Source: Chloroflexi bacterium TSY (GTDB lineage Bacteria; Chloroflexota; Anaerolineae; Caldilineales; Caldilineaceae). Taken from it: 64,000 nucleotides of DNA. Within the stretch, counting starts at the first letter, position 1. Each line of letters begins with the position of its first letter. The stretch covers positions 1-64,000 of the forward strand of contig JAHBNG010000046.1 of NCBI GenBank assembly GCA_019217005.1. The letters are read 5' to 3'. Of the stretch, positions 27,687 through 37,087 are shown in pieces. A model generated the notes under the pieces. That model was given only the letters and a program-made list of their open reading frames with translations, ran no database searches and had not been told where the DNA came from. The translations under genes were made by a program, and so were the position numbers.

Positions 27687-29101
27687 TGTGCAACTTGGTT
27701 TTGCAGAAATGTGCGTGTCAATGAATGTATATTGTAGCGACGTTTGTGCAGGTCGCCCGAGCTATCGACCAGATTGAGCGTGACCAGTTTGCTCAAGGCC
27801 AGGCGCAGGCTGTCTGCATCGAGTTCTGTTATCGTTTTTAAGTGCGAAATATTATCCCCGTGGGAGGGATTGACCATGGGCATTGCCAAGAAGACGCGCT
27901 GGCTCAGTTCATCCAAGTTGTGCCAGGCACGCCAGTAGACAAAGGTATAGAGATTCTCAATAGACTCTCCACGGGCCTCGCGAAGATCTGCCAAGATTAC
28001 GGTCAAGGGATGAAGATGCATCTGCCCGACCACCAACCGCAGTGCCAAGGGATTTCCACCGACAACTTCGACAATGGGTTGTAACTCACCATCCGCGCTC
28101 TCCGCCACGATCGGCAGATTACTCAATTTTGCTTCCTGGCGTATCAACGTAAATGAATCCGACTCACTCAGCTCGCGAATCGCAAAATGGTAGACGTTGG
28201 GTTCGGAGTAGAGGCTATCCCGAGAGGTCAATATAAATTTCGTCGGATTCGTCAGGCGCATCAATGTGGGCAACAGGCTCTCTACATCAACGACTGTTTC
28301 TAGATTGTCAATGACGATGAGATGAGGATGCTCTCGAAGTTCAGTTTGCAACATGTCCCATGCCCGATCGAGTGCCGACTCAATAGGTAGAGGCACATCT
28401 GGCATCAACTGAGCAACAAGCGTCGTAATGAGCGCCTCTCCCGTTAGTGCTGTCGTCTCGGTTTTTCTGAGTCTCCCAACTAGATCCAGAGAAGTTTGAC
28501 GAGCGCTGACCCAGCCGATTGAATCGTAACGACCTTGGCAGATGATGCGCCTCATAAGGGCATGGGCTAATGAGGTCTTGCCGATGCCACCTATGCCTTC
28601 GATGGAGATTAAGTGAGGTGAATCGGTGGAACTCACTAGTTCCAGCAACCGATCGAGATAGGTATCAATGCCTATTAATTCTGTGTAGGTAGGCGGAGGA
28701 AGCCGTGTTTCTAATAAATGTTGTTGGTCTTTGCGCATCATATATTCATTTTCTATAAGAAGCTCACTCAGATGTCTAATTGCCGCCCTTTGCCACCTAA
28801 AGATTGTATCTTCTATGACGTTATGAGAGACAGCCACTTCGCTGACTGGCTGACAATCCAGATAGCGCGTACGTAGCAATCGGGCATAATGCTCATGTGT
28901 GCTCTCCAGTTCTTCAAGCAAGTCAATGAGAACTTGATTTGTTGCCAGTCGATTGTTTGAGTAGCCATCAAGCTGTTTTTGTCTAAACAGATAGAGGTCT
29001 CTGAAGGGGCTGTTGACTGTACCCTCTTTATGCCAATCTCTGAGTGCTTTTCGTACCTGCTTTTCAACTGTATTCTGGGAGAGTTTATTTTCCTGATTCA
29101 T
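27677..29101 (-). CDS. NB-ARC (STAND) NTPase with helix-turn-helix-like N-terminus
   Basis: The 474-aa protein begins with about 150 helical residues that include a sigma-region-4-like segment (LRTRYLDCQPVSEVAVSHNV). The NB-ARC follows: Walker A GIGGIGKTSLAHAL near 190, Walker B HLIVIDNLETVVD, a sensor FILTSRD and GGNPLALRLV, then a winged-helix region (RYNIHSLTRTFLQNQ). There is no C-terminal repeat array; this is supplied by the overlapping TPR gene. A signalling or transcription-control role is likely from the architecture (inference). The upstream region is occupied by IS630. Confidence 0.85.
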   Translation of the reverse strand: MNQENKLSQNTVEKQVRKALRDWHKEGTVNSPFRDLYLFRQKQLDGYSNNRLATNQVLIDLLEELESTHEHYARLLRTRYLDCQPVSEVAVSHNVIEDTIFRWQRAAIRHLSELLIENEYMMRKDQQHLLETRLPPPTYTELIGIDTYLDRLLELVSSTDSPHLISIEGIGGIGKTSLAHALMRRIICQGRYDSIGWVSARQTSLDLVGRLRKTETTALTGEALITTLVAQLMPDVPLPIESALDRAWDMLQTELREHPHLIVIDNLETVVDVESLLPTLMRLTNPTKFILTSRDSLYSEPNVYHFAIRELSESDSFTLIRQEAKLSNLPIVAESADGELQPIVEVVGGNPLALRLVVGQMHLHPLTVILADLREARGESIENLYTFVYWRAWHNLDELSQRVFLAMPMVNPSHGDNISHLKTITELDADSLRLALSKLVTLNLVDSSGDLHKRRYNIHSLTRTFLQNQVAQWQ

Positions 29102-29257
29102 TGATCTTCACTCATGATGATTACTCTTGCTGCATTCTATGACCGCGTCCATTGAAGGTATCATATGCTTTTTGGGGTGTCAATGCCTTTCCAAGAGATA
29201 TCCTAGGTCTGATCTAGGTTTAATCTAGGTTTATGGGATCAAGATTTAGGGAACCTA

Positions 29258-30619
29258 GTACATAGCGGCTCAAATGAGCCAATAGATAAAGGTGGTGGTA
29301 TCATGAGTGAGAGTCACTAAAAATAGAAAACAAAAGGATAGCAAGAATGCCGGGACCCCAACCTGTAGAAATCAACCTAGATGATGCGAGCCGCAAAGCC
29401 CTGGAACAAGTGGTGAATCGCCATGCGACGCCGCAACAGATATCCGAAAGAGCCAAGATCATATTGCTGGCAAGCGAAGGCAAAAATAATAGCGAGATTA
29501 GTCGAGAGCTAGGCATATCAATAGACATGGCTCGCTTATGGCGCAAGCGGTGGTTCGGCTTTGAACCGATTCGCAAGCGGTGGTTCGGCTTTGAACCGAT
29601 TCCCCTAAAAGAACTAAGTGTAGTTGAGCGACTAGAAGATGCACCTCGACCCGGCAAACCATCGGGAATCAGTGCCGAACAGATGTGTAAAATCGTGGCA
29701 TTGGCTTGTGAAGCACCAGAGCAATCGGGACGTCCCATTAGTCAGTGGACGGGGCAAGAAATCGCTGACGAAATCATGAGCCGAGGAATCGTGGAGACGA
29801 TTTCTCCTAGACATGCGCAAAGATTGTTAAAAAAAGATCTGAAACCGTACCAGATTCGTTATTGGTTGACGCCACCAGAAGATGAGGATCCTGATTTTGA
29901 TGCCAAGGTAGCCGATATTTGCCAAGTCTATTGGCTGGCACCGGACCGTCATGAACGGGGTGAGCGCACGCTCACTACCGATGAATTGAGTGGTGTCCAG
30001 GCTCTGGAACGGAAGCATCCAGGATTACCTATGGCTCCAGGTAAAGTAGAACGACGTGAATTTGAGTACATTCGACATGGCACGGCTACCTTCATCCTGA
30101 CCCGAGATGTCGTCACGGGCAAACTCATTGCGCCACAGGCTGGAACATCTCGCACTGAGATTGATTTTCTCCACCACGTTCAGTCTGTGGTTGCCACTGA
30201 CTTAACCGCCTTGAAATGGCATTTTGTCGTTGATAATCTCAATATTCACCTTTCTGAATCGCTCGTTCTATGGGTCGCCGCAGAATCTGATCTTGATATC
30301 GACCTCGGCATTAAAGGCCAGTCCGGCATCTTGAAAAACAAACAATCCAGGGCTGCTTTTCTCAGCGACCCTTCCCATCGCATTGTTTTTCACTACACAC
30401 CCAAACATTGCTCTTGGCTCAACCAGATCGAAATCTGGCTCAGTATTCTCGTCCGCAAGCTGCTTCGCAGAGGCTCTTTTCCCTCTCTTGATGATCTACA
30501 TCAACAGGTTTTAGCTTTCATCGACTACTACAACAACTCCATGGCTAAACCCTTCAAGTGGACTTATCATGGCAAGCCTCTCGAAGCTTAACCATTGGCT
30601 TATTTACGCCGCAGTGTAC
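29258..30619 (+). mobile_element. IS630-family insertion sequence
   Basis: The left end GTACATAGCGGCTCAAATG and the complement of the right end GTACACTGCGGCGTAAATA align as imperfect terminal repeats over about 30 bp. A TA dinucleotide flanks both ends (29256-29257 and 30620-30621), as expected for this family. It carries one transposase gene and sits between the NB-ARC gene and the DJ-1-like gene. Confidence 0.85.
29347..30591 (+). CDS. IS630-family transposase
   Basis: The 414-aa protein has an N-terminal helix-turn-helix ([20 protein letters not shown]) and a DDE core ([10 protein letters not shown] for the first Asp, [10 protein letters not shown] for the second, [14 protein letters not shown] with the Glu). 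It ends in a C-terminal [16 protein letters not shown] perfect 30-bp tandem duplication (29542-29571 and 29572-29601) repeats [10 protein letters not shown] in frame just after the helix-turn-helix. The frame is otherwise intact. Whether the duplication affects activity is unknown. Confidence 0.92.
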   Translation: MPGPQPVEINLDDASRKALEQVVNRHATPQQISERAKIILLASEGKNNSEISRELGISIDMARLWRKRWFGFEPIRKRWFGFEPIPLKELSVVERLEDAPRPGKPSGISAEQMCKIVALACEAPEQSGRPISQWTGQEIADEIMSRGIVETISPRHAQRLLKKDLKPYQIRYWLTPPEDEDPDFDAKVADICQVYWLAPDRHERGERTLTTDELSGVQALERKHPGLPMAPGKVERREFEYIRHGTATFILTRDVVTGKLIAPQAGTSRTEIDFLHHVQSVVATDLTALKWHFVVDNLNIHLSESLVLWVAAESDLDIDLGIKGQSGILKNKQSRAAFLSDPSHRIVFHYTPKHCSWLNQIEIWLSILVRKLLRRGSFPSLDDLHQQVLAFIDYYNNSMAKPFKWTYHGKPLEA

Positions 30620-30768
30620 TAGTTTTTCCAGGTAATGACCTAGTTTTGTCCGAGATCGGAATGAACGTTTTCATGCTATGCTGTTGCGGAAAGACGAATG
30701 AGGCACCGAGTGGAAGTCTAACCATGGTCGAGAACAACATCCATCAATCTGCAGCAGACAAGGAAACA

Positions 30769-31248
30769 ATGATGATGAAGCGACAAGAATTCAAGAGCAA
30801 GCAATATGTCTTTGTATTATGGGGCGACAAGTTTGAAGAAGACACGGCTGCGCTATTCACGGCATCCTTGCGCAGAGCCGGGCTGCGTGTCAAAGTCGTA
30901 GGCCTTACAGGGCCACGCGCTTTAGGTAATCATGGTCTTGGACTTTGTTCAGATTTGACGCTGGATCAGGCTTTGCCATTAGCAAAAAGAGCGATCTGTG
31001 TCATTGTGCCATGTAGCCCCTTTAGTCTAAAGCGTATGGAAAACGACCCGAGAATTCAAGACTTCTTTGGATTTGCAATTGCGAATCAGGCAAAGCTCGT
31101 ACTTGGCTATTCGGGCACTGCAGATATCGAGAAAGTATCGCCAGAATTGTCGTCGGCACAGGATCTGGTACTATGTCCCGGTTACGAGGAGCTCAATGAA
31201 TTTGTGTGCCAAGTGGCCAATTCACTTTTGAGCGAAAGAGTTTGTTGA
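30769..31248 (+). CDS. DJ-1/PfpI-like protein
   Basis: I chose the ATG at 30769, which follows AAGGA; the frame is open upstream to the IS630 border, but that part has no family resemblance. The 159-aa product has the DJ-1/PfpI beginning (YVFVLWGDKFEEDTAALFTA, then LRRAGLRVKVVGLTG) and GLGLCSDLTLDQAL. The nucleophile elbow region (AICVIVPCSPFSLKRM) lacks the usual GG-x-C context, so enzymatic activity is uncertain. Such proteins range from deglycases to stress chaperones. It lies downstream of a plus-strand IS and may use its promoter. Confidence 0.65.
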   Translation: MMMKRQEFKSKQYVFVLWGDKFEEDTAALFTASLRRAGLRVKVVGLTGPRALGNHGLGLCSDLTLDQALPLAKRAICVIVPCSPFSLKRMENDPRIQDFFGFAIANQAKLVLGYSGTADIEKVSPELSSAQDLVLCPGYEELNEFVCQVANSLLSERVC

Positions 31249-31416
31249 TACGCCGAAGCCATTATCTTATGATTTTTTGCACAATTCAGTCACTATGATA
31301 GCAATACATACTTGCTTTATATATTTCATTTTGCTTACAATTCTCATTTTGACTGAAAGAAACCAGTGAAGAGCAGTTCATTTTGCAGTAAGTTGACCCC
31401 AGTTATGGAGGCATCT

Positions 31417-31752
31417 ATGGATACCGATCTCAATATTTCCACCAAGAATCAATATGAAGTCATGTTCCATCAGCTTGAAAATCGGGCGCAACAGGATCTC
31501 ATGTGGTTGACCCGCTTTGGTTTCAATACGCCTTCAGCTACTCAACCGGCGCTTGTCTTCCTTGCCTTTGTCAACCACATGAAATCCCGAAGAACCGAAA
31601 ATCGTTACTTCGTCCAGGAGTTTGATCGCATGACACCTGTCGGTGCGTGGCCTGTAGGCAAAGTTGGAAATCTAGAGGCTTGTTGGGCTTTTATTGATGT
31701 TCTTTTGTATGCAAAACAAAAACTAGAATTTTGGCAGTTAAGGGACGAATAG
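31417..31752 (+). CDS. Hypothetical protein
   Basis: The ATG at 31417 lies just after GGAGG (31408-31412), giving 111 aa. The protein is mixed helical with aromatic residues (DLMWLTRFGFNTPSATQPAL, EFDRMTPVGAWPVGKVG). There is no signal peptide, membrane segment or known motif. I do not recognise the family. It stands alone on the plus strand between the DJ-1-like gene and a very small membrane peptide gene. Confidence 0.6.
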   Translation: MDTDLNISTKNQYEVMFHQLENRAQQDLMWLTRFGFNTPSATQPALVFLAFVNHMKSRRTENRYFVQEFDRMTPVGAWPVGKVGNLEACWAFIDVLLYAKQKLEFWQLRDE

Positions 31753-31841
31753 CATGAGTCATTGAAATGTAAACTCCATCCTCACCGAAATCAAGGCCTA
31801 ATGTGACCAATAGAATGCGAAAGATAGAAAGGACGTAAAAA

Positions 31842-31982
31842 ATGACAATCCGTTACTTGTCAATAGCAATCGTGCTAGCTAGTTTACTTGGTTTTATGAT
31901 TCTACTGATATTTATACAGAGGGGTTTCGGCACAACATTTCTGTGGGCAGACGGAAACATTCCGCAACTCATTTCCTGCTAG
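31842..31982 (+). CDS. Small single-pass membrane or secreted peptide
   Basis: The frame is 46 aa after an AAAGGA site. One hydrophobic segment spans about residues 4-25 (YLSIAIVLASLLGFMILLIF), followed by a 20-residue outer part ending NIPQLISC. It resembles the small peptide at 26128 in layout (hydrophobic leader, short tail ending in Cys), but there is no sequence match. Function unknown. Confidence 0.45.
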   Translation: MTIRYLSIAIVLASLLGFMILLIFIQRGFGTTFLWADGNIPQLISC

Positions 31983-32352
31983 GGACAGCTGGCCAATTCT
32001 GTCTATGAGCAATTTGGCCTTGGTCATCGATTCGGCCAATAGTAGAACAAACAGGCTGTTTGTTCAGCGTCACGAACGAAAAAACTTCGCCATCTGGCTA
32101 AAACGATGACTGACGCCGGCAATTCTGAGACAGGCAACTTTGATTGGACCCTTGGATTACATGTGGAAATCGGTGCAAAGGTCAGTCTCACATTAATGTA
32201 ACCACTGCCCAAACGTATATAGAGTACTGCAGAATATTTTGCAACCAAATAAAAAGTCCGGTCCGCGTATGGGGCGCAACCCGGACGATTCACCACTGGA
32301 CAAGCCAGCGTAGAAACTGCTTACACTTGTACCATATGAACGCGCATGGCCG
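31983..32352. other. Structured leader region upstream of the S74 protein gene
   Basis: Several local hairpins are visible: TTGGCC/GGCCAA near 32013-32040, ACATTAATGT at about 32190, and GTCCGG pairing with CCGGAC around 32259-32285. They end at the intrinsic terminator 32353-32381. No protein frame looks real. This could be a regulatory RNA or attenuator leader for the gene at 32570. I could not match it to a known riboswitch class. Confidence 0.35.
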
Positions 32353-32381
32353 ACTCCAGTGGATGACCGCTGGAGTTTTTT
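32353..32381 (+). terminator. Intrinsic terminator in the leader of the S74 gene
   Basis: ACTCCAGTGG (32353-32362) pairs with CCGCTGGAGT (32367-32376) with one G-T pair and a four-base loop, followed by six T. It lies about 190 bp upstream of the S74 protein start. Confidence 0.75.
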
Positions 32382-32569
32382 GTTTTGTGTAGTTTCCCAA
32401 AGAGGGAATCTGACAGTGACTGTTCACCTCAATCAGGGTCGAGTAGAACAATCCGTCAGAATGAGTGTCAACTGAAAGGAGGTCACCATATTGAGATTAG
32501 CAGGAGTTCTATTTTGTCAAACGGGGAGTCCATTGACGCCCTGCACACGATTCCATTAGGAGATGAAAG

Positions 32570-33784
32570 ATGAAAACAATTCGCAAATCAGTTGTTTTTT
32601 CTATGTTCGTTCTCGGTCTGGCCTTGCTGACGCCTCTCAGCATGATTATAGGGCAACCTCAGCGTGCAGCAGCACAGCAACAGCCACGTAGAACTTGGCG
32701 GGTGACTGGCAATGCGTATACCGATCCGAATATCCACTTTTTGGGGACTAGTGATGGCCAGCCCCTCATCATCAAGACCAACAGTGTTGAAGCCATGCGT
32801 GTCACGACTGCTGGGAACATTGGAATTGGGACGGCTAGCCCTGATTCGCTTCTCCACCTGAGAAAGACCGGCACGCAGAATTCCGCGGCCCTCAAAGTGG
32901 AAGCCGACGATAACGTTGGCATCTGGGCGCTTTCCACTGTCAACAAGGATGCGTTTTTTCACTTGGGGACCGCGATCGGCGGCTACTCTATCGGCATGAC
33001 CAACGATCATGACCCTGGTGACCTTCTCTTCAAAGAGGGTAGTAGCGTCAGCATGATCATAGAGACCGGTGGTGAAGTTGGCATCGGCACAACAGAGCCA
33101 AGCACAGCTTTGCATGTGAGCGGGGGCTCAAACTGGTGGAGAAATAATGGGAATGAATCAAATCCTGTTGCCGGAGATGCATTGAGAGTCAGCACCAATT
33201 CTGCCCAAGGTATCGGGATTCACCGAACCGGTGATCCAAGTCTAAGACTGAACTTTGTGCACGACAATGACAATAATGAAGCCGTCCGCGCCGCTTCGGT
33301 GCATGGACTCAGAACACATTCAGCCGTTGGTGGTGAAGCTGCCGACCTAACCTTCGATACCAAGGGAGTCTCGGATCCCTATGTCATAGAACGCATGCGC
33401 ATCACAAGCGCAGGCTATGTTGGCATCGGCCAATCGAATCCGCAACATCCGCTTCACATGGCCAGCGGTGCCCACGTCACAGCAGGTGGCGTGTGGACCA
33501 ATGCATCAGATCGCAATCTCAAGGAGAACTTTGAACCAGTTGACGGACATGAAGTATTGGCCAAGCTGGCTGAGTTATCTGTAACTCGTTGGAACTATCG
33601 TGATGAAGATGCATCCATCAAGCACATCGGCCCAATGGCGCAAGACTTCCACGCAGCATTTGGACTCGGTGCAGATGACAAACATATCGGGACGGTCGAC
33701 ACCGATGGTGTTCTCATTGCGGCGATTCAAGCGTTACAGGAACGAATCGATCAGTTGGAGGCTCAGTTGGAGGCTCTTGACTGA
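32570..33784 (+). CDS. Secreted surface protein with C-terminal S74 intramolecular chaperone/autoprotease
   Basis: The 404-aa precursor has a signal peptide (residues about 8-37) and VGIGT-type repeats (AGNIGIGTASPDSLLHLRK, GEVGIGTTEPSTALHV, GYVGIGQSNPQHPLHM) typical of trimeric fibre shafts. The C-terminal 110 residues are a peptidase S74 domain: ASDRNLKENFEPV (Ser-Lys pair), IGPMAQDFHAAFGLG, GVLIAAIQALQERIDQLE. In this family the domain trimerises the fibre and then cuts itself off. The start follows AGGAG. It is not in a phage context, so a bacterial surface fibre is more likely. Unlike four neighbours it lacks the LPL-type tail. Confidence 0.9.
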   Translation: MKTIRKSVVFSMFVLGLALLTPLSMIIGQPQRAAAQQQPRRTWRVTGNAYTDPNIHFLGTSDGQPLIIKTNSVEAMRVTTAGNIGIGTASPDSLLHLRKTGTQNSAALKVEADDNVGIWALSTVNKDAFFHLGTAIGGYSIGMTNDHDPGDLLFKEGSSVSMIIETGGEVGIGTTEPSTALHVSGGSNWWRNNGNESNPVAGDALRVSTNSAQGIGIHRTGDPSLRLNFVHDNDNNEAVRAASVHGLRTHSAVGGEAADLTFDTKGVSDPYVIERMRITSAGYVGIGQSNPQHPLHMASGAHVTAGGVWTNASDRNLKENFEPVDGHEVLAKLAELSVTRWNYRDEDASIKHIGPMAQDFHAAFGLGADDKHIGTVDTDGVLIAAIQALQERIDQLEAQLEALD

Positions 33785-34039
33785 TCCCCAGATAGTCAGT
33801 TGTCCGTAACGGCCTAAACCTGGCCTAAGAGTTGCCATATAAACTACCGCCTACGTTTGATTCTTCCGACTCTCATCTTGGAATCATCAACGATTCCAAT
33901 TCGAGGATTGAACGTAGGCAATTCTCTCATAAGTTGTGGGTTGTCTTGCTTACTTGTGTCTTGAAGTTCTTGAACTCTGACGTTTGCTATCTAACTTCAC
34001 TCTCGTATCAATCAGTCGTGTATGACATAGGAGTTAAGC

Positions 34040-35308
34040 ATGTTTTTTGCAATCAATCTATTCATTCAAATTAATATCGTTCTCCACAAGAGTCTTGCAC
34101 CAACTCTCTTAGCGCAGAGACAGAACAAAGCGCCTCTTGGTAAATATAGACGGTTTGTGATCTGCGCTTTGGTATTCTCCGCATCCCTGATCTGGAGGAT
34201 ATTGCCGATCCATGCAATGTCTCAAGGACCGTATCTCGTCGCTGACATCAACCTCACACCTCAAGGTTCGAATCCGCACAATTTGACCGCAGTTGGCGAT
34301 CTGCTCTATTTTAGCGCCAACGATGGCTCGGGCACAGAGGTTTGGAAATACGATGGTGTTTCCACTGTCAAGATCGATATCAATCCTGCTGGTGGTTCGT
34401 CGCCAGAGCATCTAACGGTCGTGGGAGACCGGCTTTACTTCAGCGCCTTTGACGGCTCAGACAGAGAACTATGGAAATATGATGGAGGTTCTGCCACCAA
34501 GGTGGAGGTAAATCTCAATGGTGACTCGAATCCGCGGCATTTAACCGCAGTTGGCGATCGGCTCTATTTTAGCGCCGATGACCACTCGGATACGGAGTTG
34601 TGGATGCATGATGGCACCTCCGTCACCAAGATCGATATCAATCTCAGTGGTGGTTCATTTGTCTATGGACTGACCGCGATTGGCGATACGCTCTACTTCA
34701 ATGCCTTTGACGGCTCAGATAGAGAATTATGGAAGCATGATGGTACTTCTCTTACCAAGATCGATATCAATCCTAATGGGAGTTCAAGCCCACACGAACT
34801 GACTGTGGCAGGTGAGACCCTTTACTTTATTGCTGATGATGGCTCAGACAAAGACTTATGGAAATATGATGACGTCTCCGCTACCAAGATTGATCTCAAT
34901 CCCAATGGCAATTTGTATCCTTCACATATGACTGCGGTTGGGGATCTGCTATATTTCACAAACTCCGATGGGTCAATCTTGAAACTATGGAAATACGATG
35001 GGAGCTCTGTTACCACGATCGACATCAATCCATCTGTCCTCGCGAATCTATGGGAATCGATTGTGGTTGGTGACCATCTTTACTTTAGTGCTTCGGATGG
35101 TTCAGGCAGAGAATTGTGGAGATATGATGGCATCTTTGCCAGTAAGCTCGACGCCGAACCTAATGTTGTGTCGGACCCGGGAGGGTTGACAGTCGTGGGC
35201 GATACTCTCTACTTTCGTGCCGTCGGCAATGAATCAGGAAGGGAGCTCTGGGCAGTGTCACTATCTTACAATCCTTCAAGAATATTCTTACCATTGGTTT
35301 CTCGTTAG
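34040..35308 (+). CDS. Secreted ELWxxDGT-repeat beta-propeller protein
   Basis: The frame is 422 aa from an ATG after GGAG. A basic stretch and hydrophobic segment (FVICALVFSASLIWRILPI) form the export signal. Eight repeats of about 44 residues follow, each with LTAVGDxLYFSAxDGSxxELWKYDG then TKIDINP, the ELWxxDGT signature of a secreted propeller. The C-terminus is RIFLPLVSR, the tail shared with other exported proteins here. Function is probably binding or adhesion. A decayed gene fragment follows. Confidence 0.88.
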   Translation: MFFAINLFIQINIVLHKSLAPTLLAQRQNKAPLGKYRRFVICALVFSASLIWRILPIHAMSQGPYLVADINLTPQGSNPHNLTAVGDLLYFSANDGSGTEVWKYDGVSTVKIDINPAGGSSPEHLTVVGDRLYFSAFDGSDRELWKYDGGSATKVEVNLNGDSNPRHLTAVGDRLYFSADDHSDTELWMHDGTSVTKIDINLSGGSFVYGLTAIGDTLYFNAFDGSDRELWKHDGTSLTKIDINPNGSSSPHELTVAGETLYFIADDGSDKDLWKYDDVSATKIDLNPNGNLYPSHMTAVGDLLYFTNSDGSILKLWKYDGSSVTTIDINPSVLANLWESIVVGDHLYFSASDGSGRELWRYDGIFASKLDAEPNVVSDPGGLTVVGDTLYFRAVGNESGRELWAVSLSYNPSRIFLPLVSR

Positions 35309-35342
35309 TTGGTGACGACAATCCCTTTTCACTCAAAAATGA

Positions 35343-35468
35343 CATATTCAACTTTTGGCGGTTGTTGTCGACGGAGCAGATAACGAGTTGGGGGCGGTCG
35401 ATGTCATCGATGGTTTTGCCCGCTTTCTTGGCCCCTCGTTCCAAGGCATCCATTGCTTGCAGTTGTAG
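35343..35468 (-). pseudogene. Fragment resembling a luciferase-like (LLM) flavin oxidoreductase
   Basis: On the minus strand a short frame reads QAMDALERGAKKAGKTIDDI then RPQLVICSVDNN, which recalls a conserved middle segment of F420/FMN LLM oxidoreductases. Nothing upstream or downstream continues it. It is a small remnant at best. Confidence 0.35.
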
Positions 35469-35529
35469 TTGGGATGGACATAGACGTTAGGGGTATGGTC
35501 GAGAATTAAGGTTAGATTATCCCATGTAT

Positions 35530-36747
35530 TTATGTCGGAAATCCGAAGTTTTCCAACCATCGCTCTACGTCGCGAGCAGCTTCGTGATCGCATCGCTTCA
35601 ATATGGCTAAACTCTGCTTTCCCTTAGTCAGGGCTTCGGTATCATTGCCTCTAGCTGCTGCAATTCGAGCAAATCCATACAAGGCACACGCATTAAGATC
35701 TTGGATGCCTAGTTCGTGGGTGAGAGAAAAGGATTTATTGAAAACTTTTCCCGCCAACTTTAACTTATCTCTTTCTAGATAAAGCTCTCCTAATTCAGTC
35801 AATGATACGGTAATTAACCGATGAAGCTCTAGTTCTTGTGCCAGTTGTAGCCCTTTGTAAAGCTCCTGCTCTGCTTGTTTGTATAGACCAGCATGTCGAT
35901 ATACAACGCCAGCAGTCATTAGTAGATAACCAATCGATTGACGATGACCGGCCATTCGCGCGCGTGATAACCCCTCTAGACAATGAGATTTCGCTTGCCC
36001 GTGATCACCAAGCCGAAGGCAGATCAGGCTTAGTTCCTGCAAGCTGCATCCGACAAGTTCATGGTGCTTTAGATCTTGAGCCAATCCTAATCCTTCTCTT
36101 AGGGATTGATTAGCCTGTGTATAGTTTCCGCGGTGTCTATACACGATGGCAAGATTCCAAAGCTGCGTACTCGTTTGGAGACGATCACCCAAGTCACGTG
36201 CAAATGTCAACGCCTTTGTCAGATATTCTTCAGCTAACTCATGTAAGCCCCGATCTCTTTTTGCACAACCAATAGATCCATTCAGCATACAGATCAACCG
36301 ATGATGTCCAATCTTTTCTGCTATTTTCAACCCTTCAAAATAATATATGTCGGCCTGCTCATATTGACCACAGAGGGTTGCGACTTGACCCAGGTTTAAT
36401 AACAGACGACTAGCGACATCATCGCATCCAATCGAATTTGCTAGACATAACCCCTCCGATAAGTATACGTTTGCCTGTTTATATTTGCCTTGCTTTTCTA
36501 CAAGTCGTCCCAAGTTCATTAAGGCAGAGACCCGGCCTGGAATATCGTCTATGGTTCTTGCTAGTTGCACAACCTGACGCAGTAAATTCTCGGCTATCTC
36601 ATACAATCCTCTAGCCTGTAAGAAATCGTAGAGTGCATTTGTTCCCCGGATTAATATTACTTTCGCATCTCGAACAGGTGCTACATCGAGGGCATTAAGA
36701 ATATTTTTCAGTTCTTTTTCTAAAGCTTCAAAATCTCTCTCATTCAT
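35530..36747 (-). pseudogene. TPR part of a broken AfsR/SARP-type regulator
   Basis: The 405-aa frame begins MNERDFEALEKELKNILNAL, the usual junction between NB-ARC and TPR in AfsR-like proteins. About eight to nine TPR units follow (for example LGQVATLCGQYEQADIYYFE and AGVVYRHAGLYKQAEQELYK). The true frame continues upstream without a stop (YFVHYIQ) to the end of the MITE at 36770. It joins the NB-ARC frame once the MITE and one TSD copy are removed. As a separate chain it has no good ribosome site. Confidence 0.82.
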
Positions 36748-36769
36748 CTGAATATAGTGTACAAAATAA

Positions 36770-37087
36770 GGGGTGGTTCATTTTAGGCGGACAATTAGGT
36801 TTACATTTTTGGGGGTGGTTCAAAATTAGGTTTACACTTTTGATACATAGACAAAAATCTATATGAGACCGTTTTCTCTCTGAGAACCGGCGAAATCAGA
36901 GAATATAAACGTTCTTTCTGTTTCTAAAAGTGTAAACCTATCTATCCAGCTAAAATGAACCACCCCCATTTTTGCAAAGAGAAAAGATGTTTATATTTTC
37001 TAATTTGAGCCATGCTCAGGCAGAAAATGACCTCATATAGATTTTTATCTATGTATCAAAAGTGTAAACCTAATTCTGAACCACCCC
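36770..37087. mobile_element. Composite MITE, outer element
   Basis: The ends GGGGTGGTTC and GAACCACCCC are flanked by an 8-bp duplication CAAAATAA (36762-36769 and 37088-37095). A second copy of the same MITE family (36812-36966) is nested inside. The outer element alone is about 155 bp. It splits the AfsR-like gene between VNYF and VHYIQMNERDF. Confidence 0.9.
36812..36966. mobile_element. MITE nested in the outer MITE (155 bp)
   Basis: Same terminal repeats as the outer copy, followed inside by AGGTTTACACTTTT. The duplication is CATTTTTG (36804-36811 and 36967-36974). It is nearly identical, in inverse orientation, to the copy at 41443-41597 (one mismatch seen), implying recent movement. 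Confidence 0.9.

Noticed and set aside
32570..33784. S74 domain and fibre motifs taken as a prophage sign
   Set aside because: No capsid, terminase, integrase or tail genes occur; the protein has a signal peptide.
34265..34275. GGTTCGAATCC, the T-arm sequence of many tRNAs
   Set aside because: It lies inside the ELWxxDGT coding region and no acceptor, D or anticodon arm can be drawn around it.
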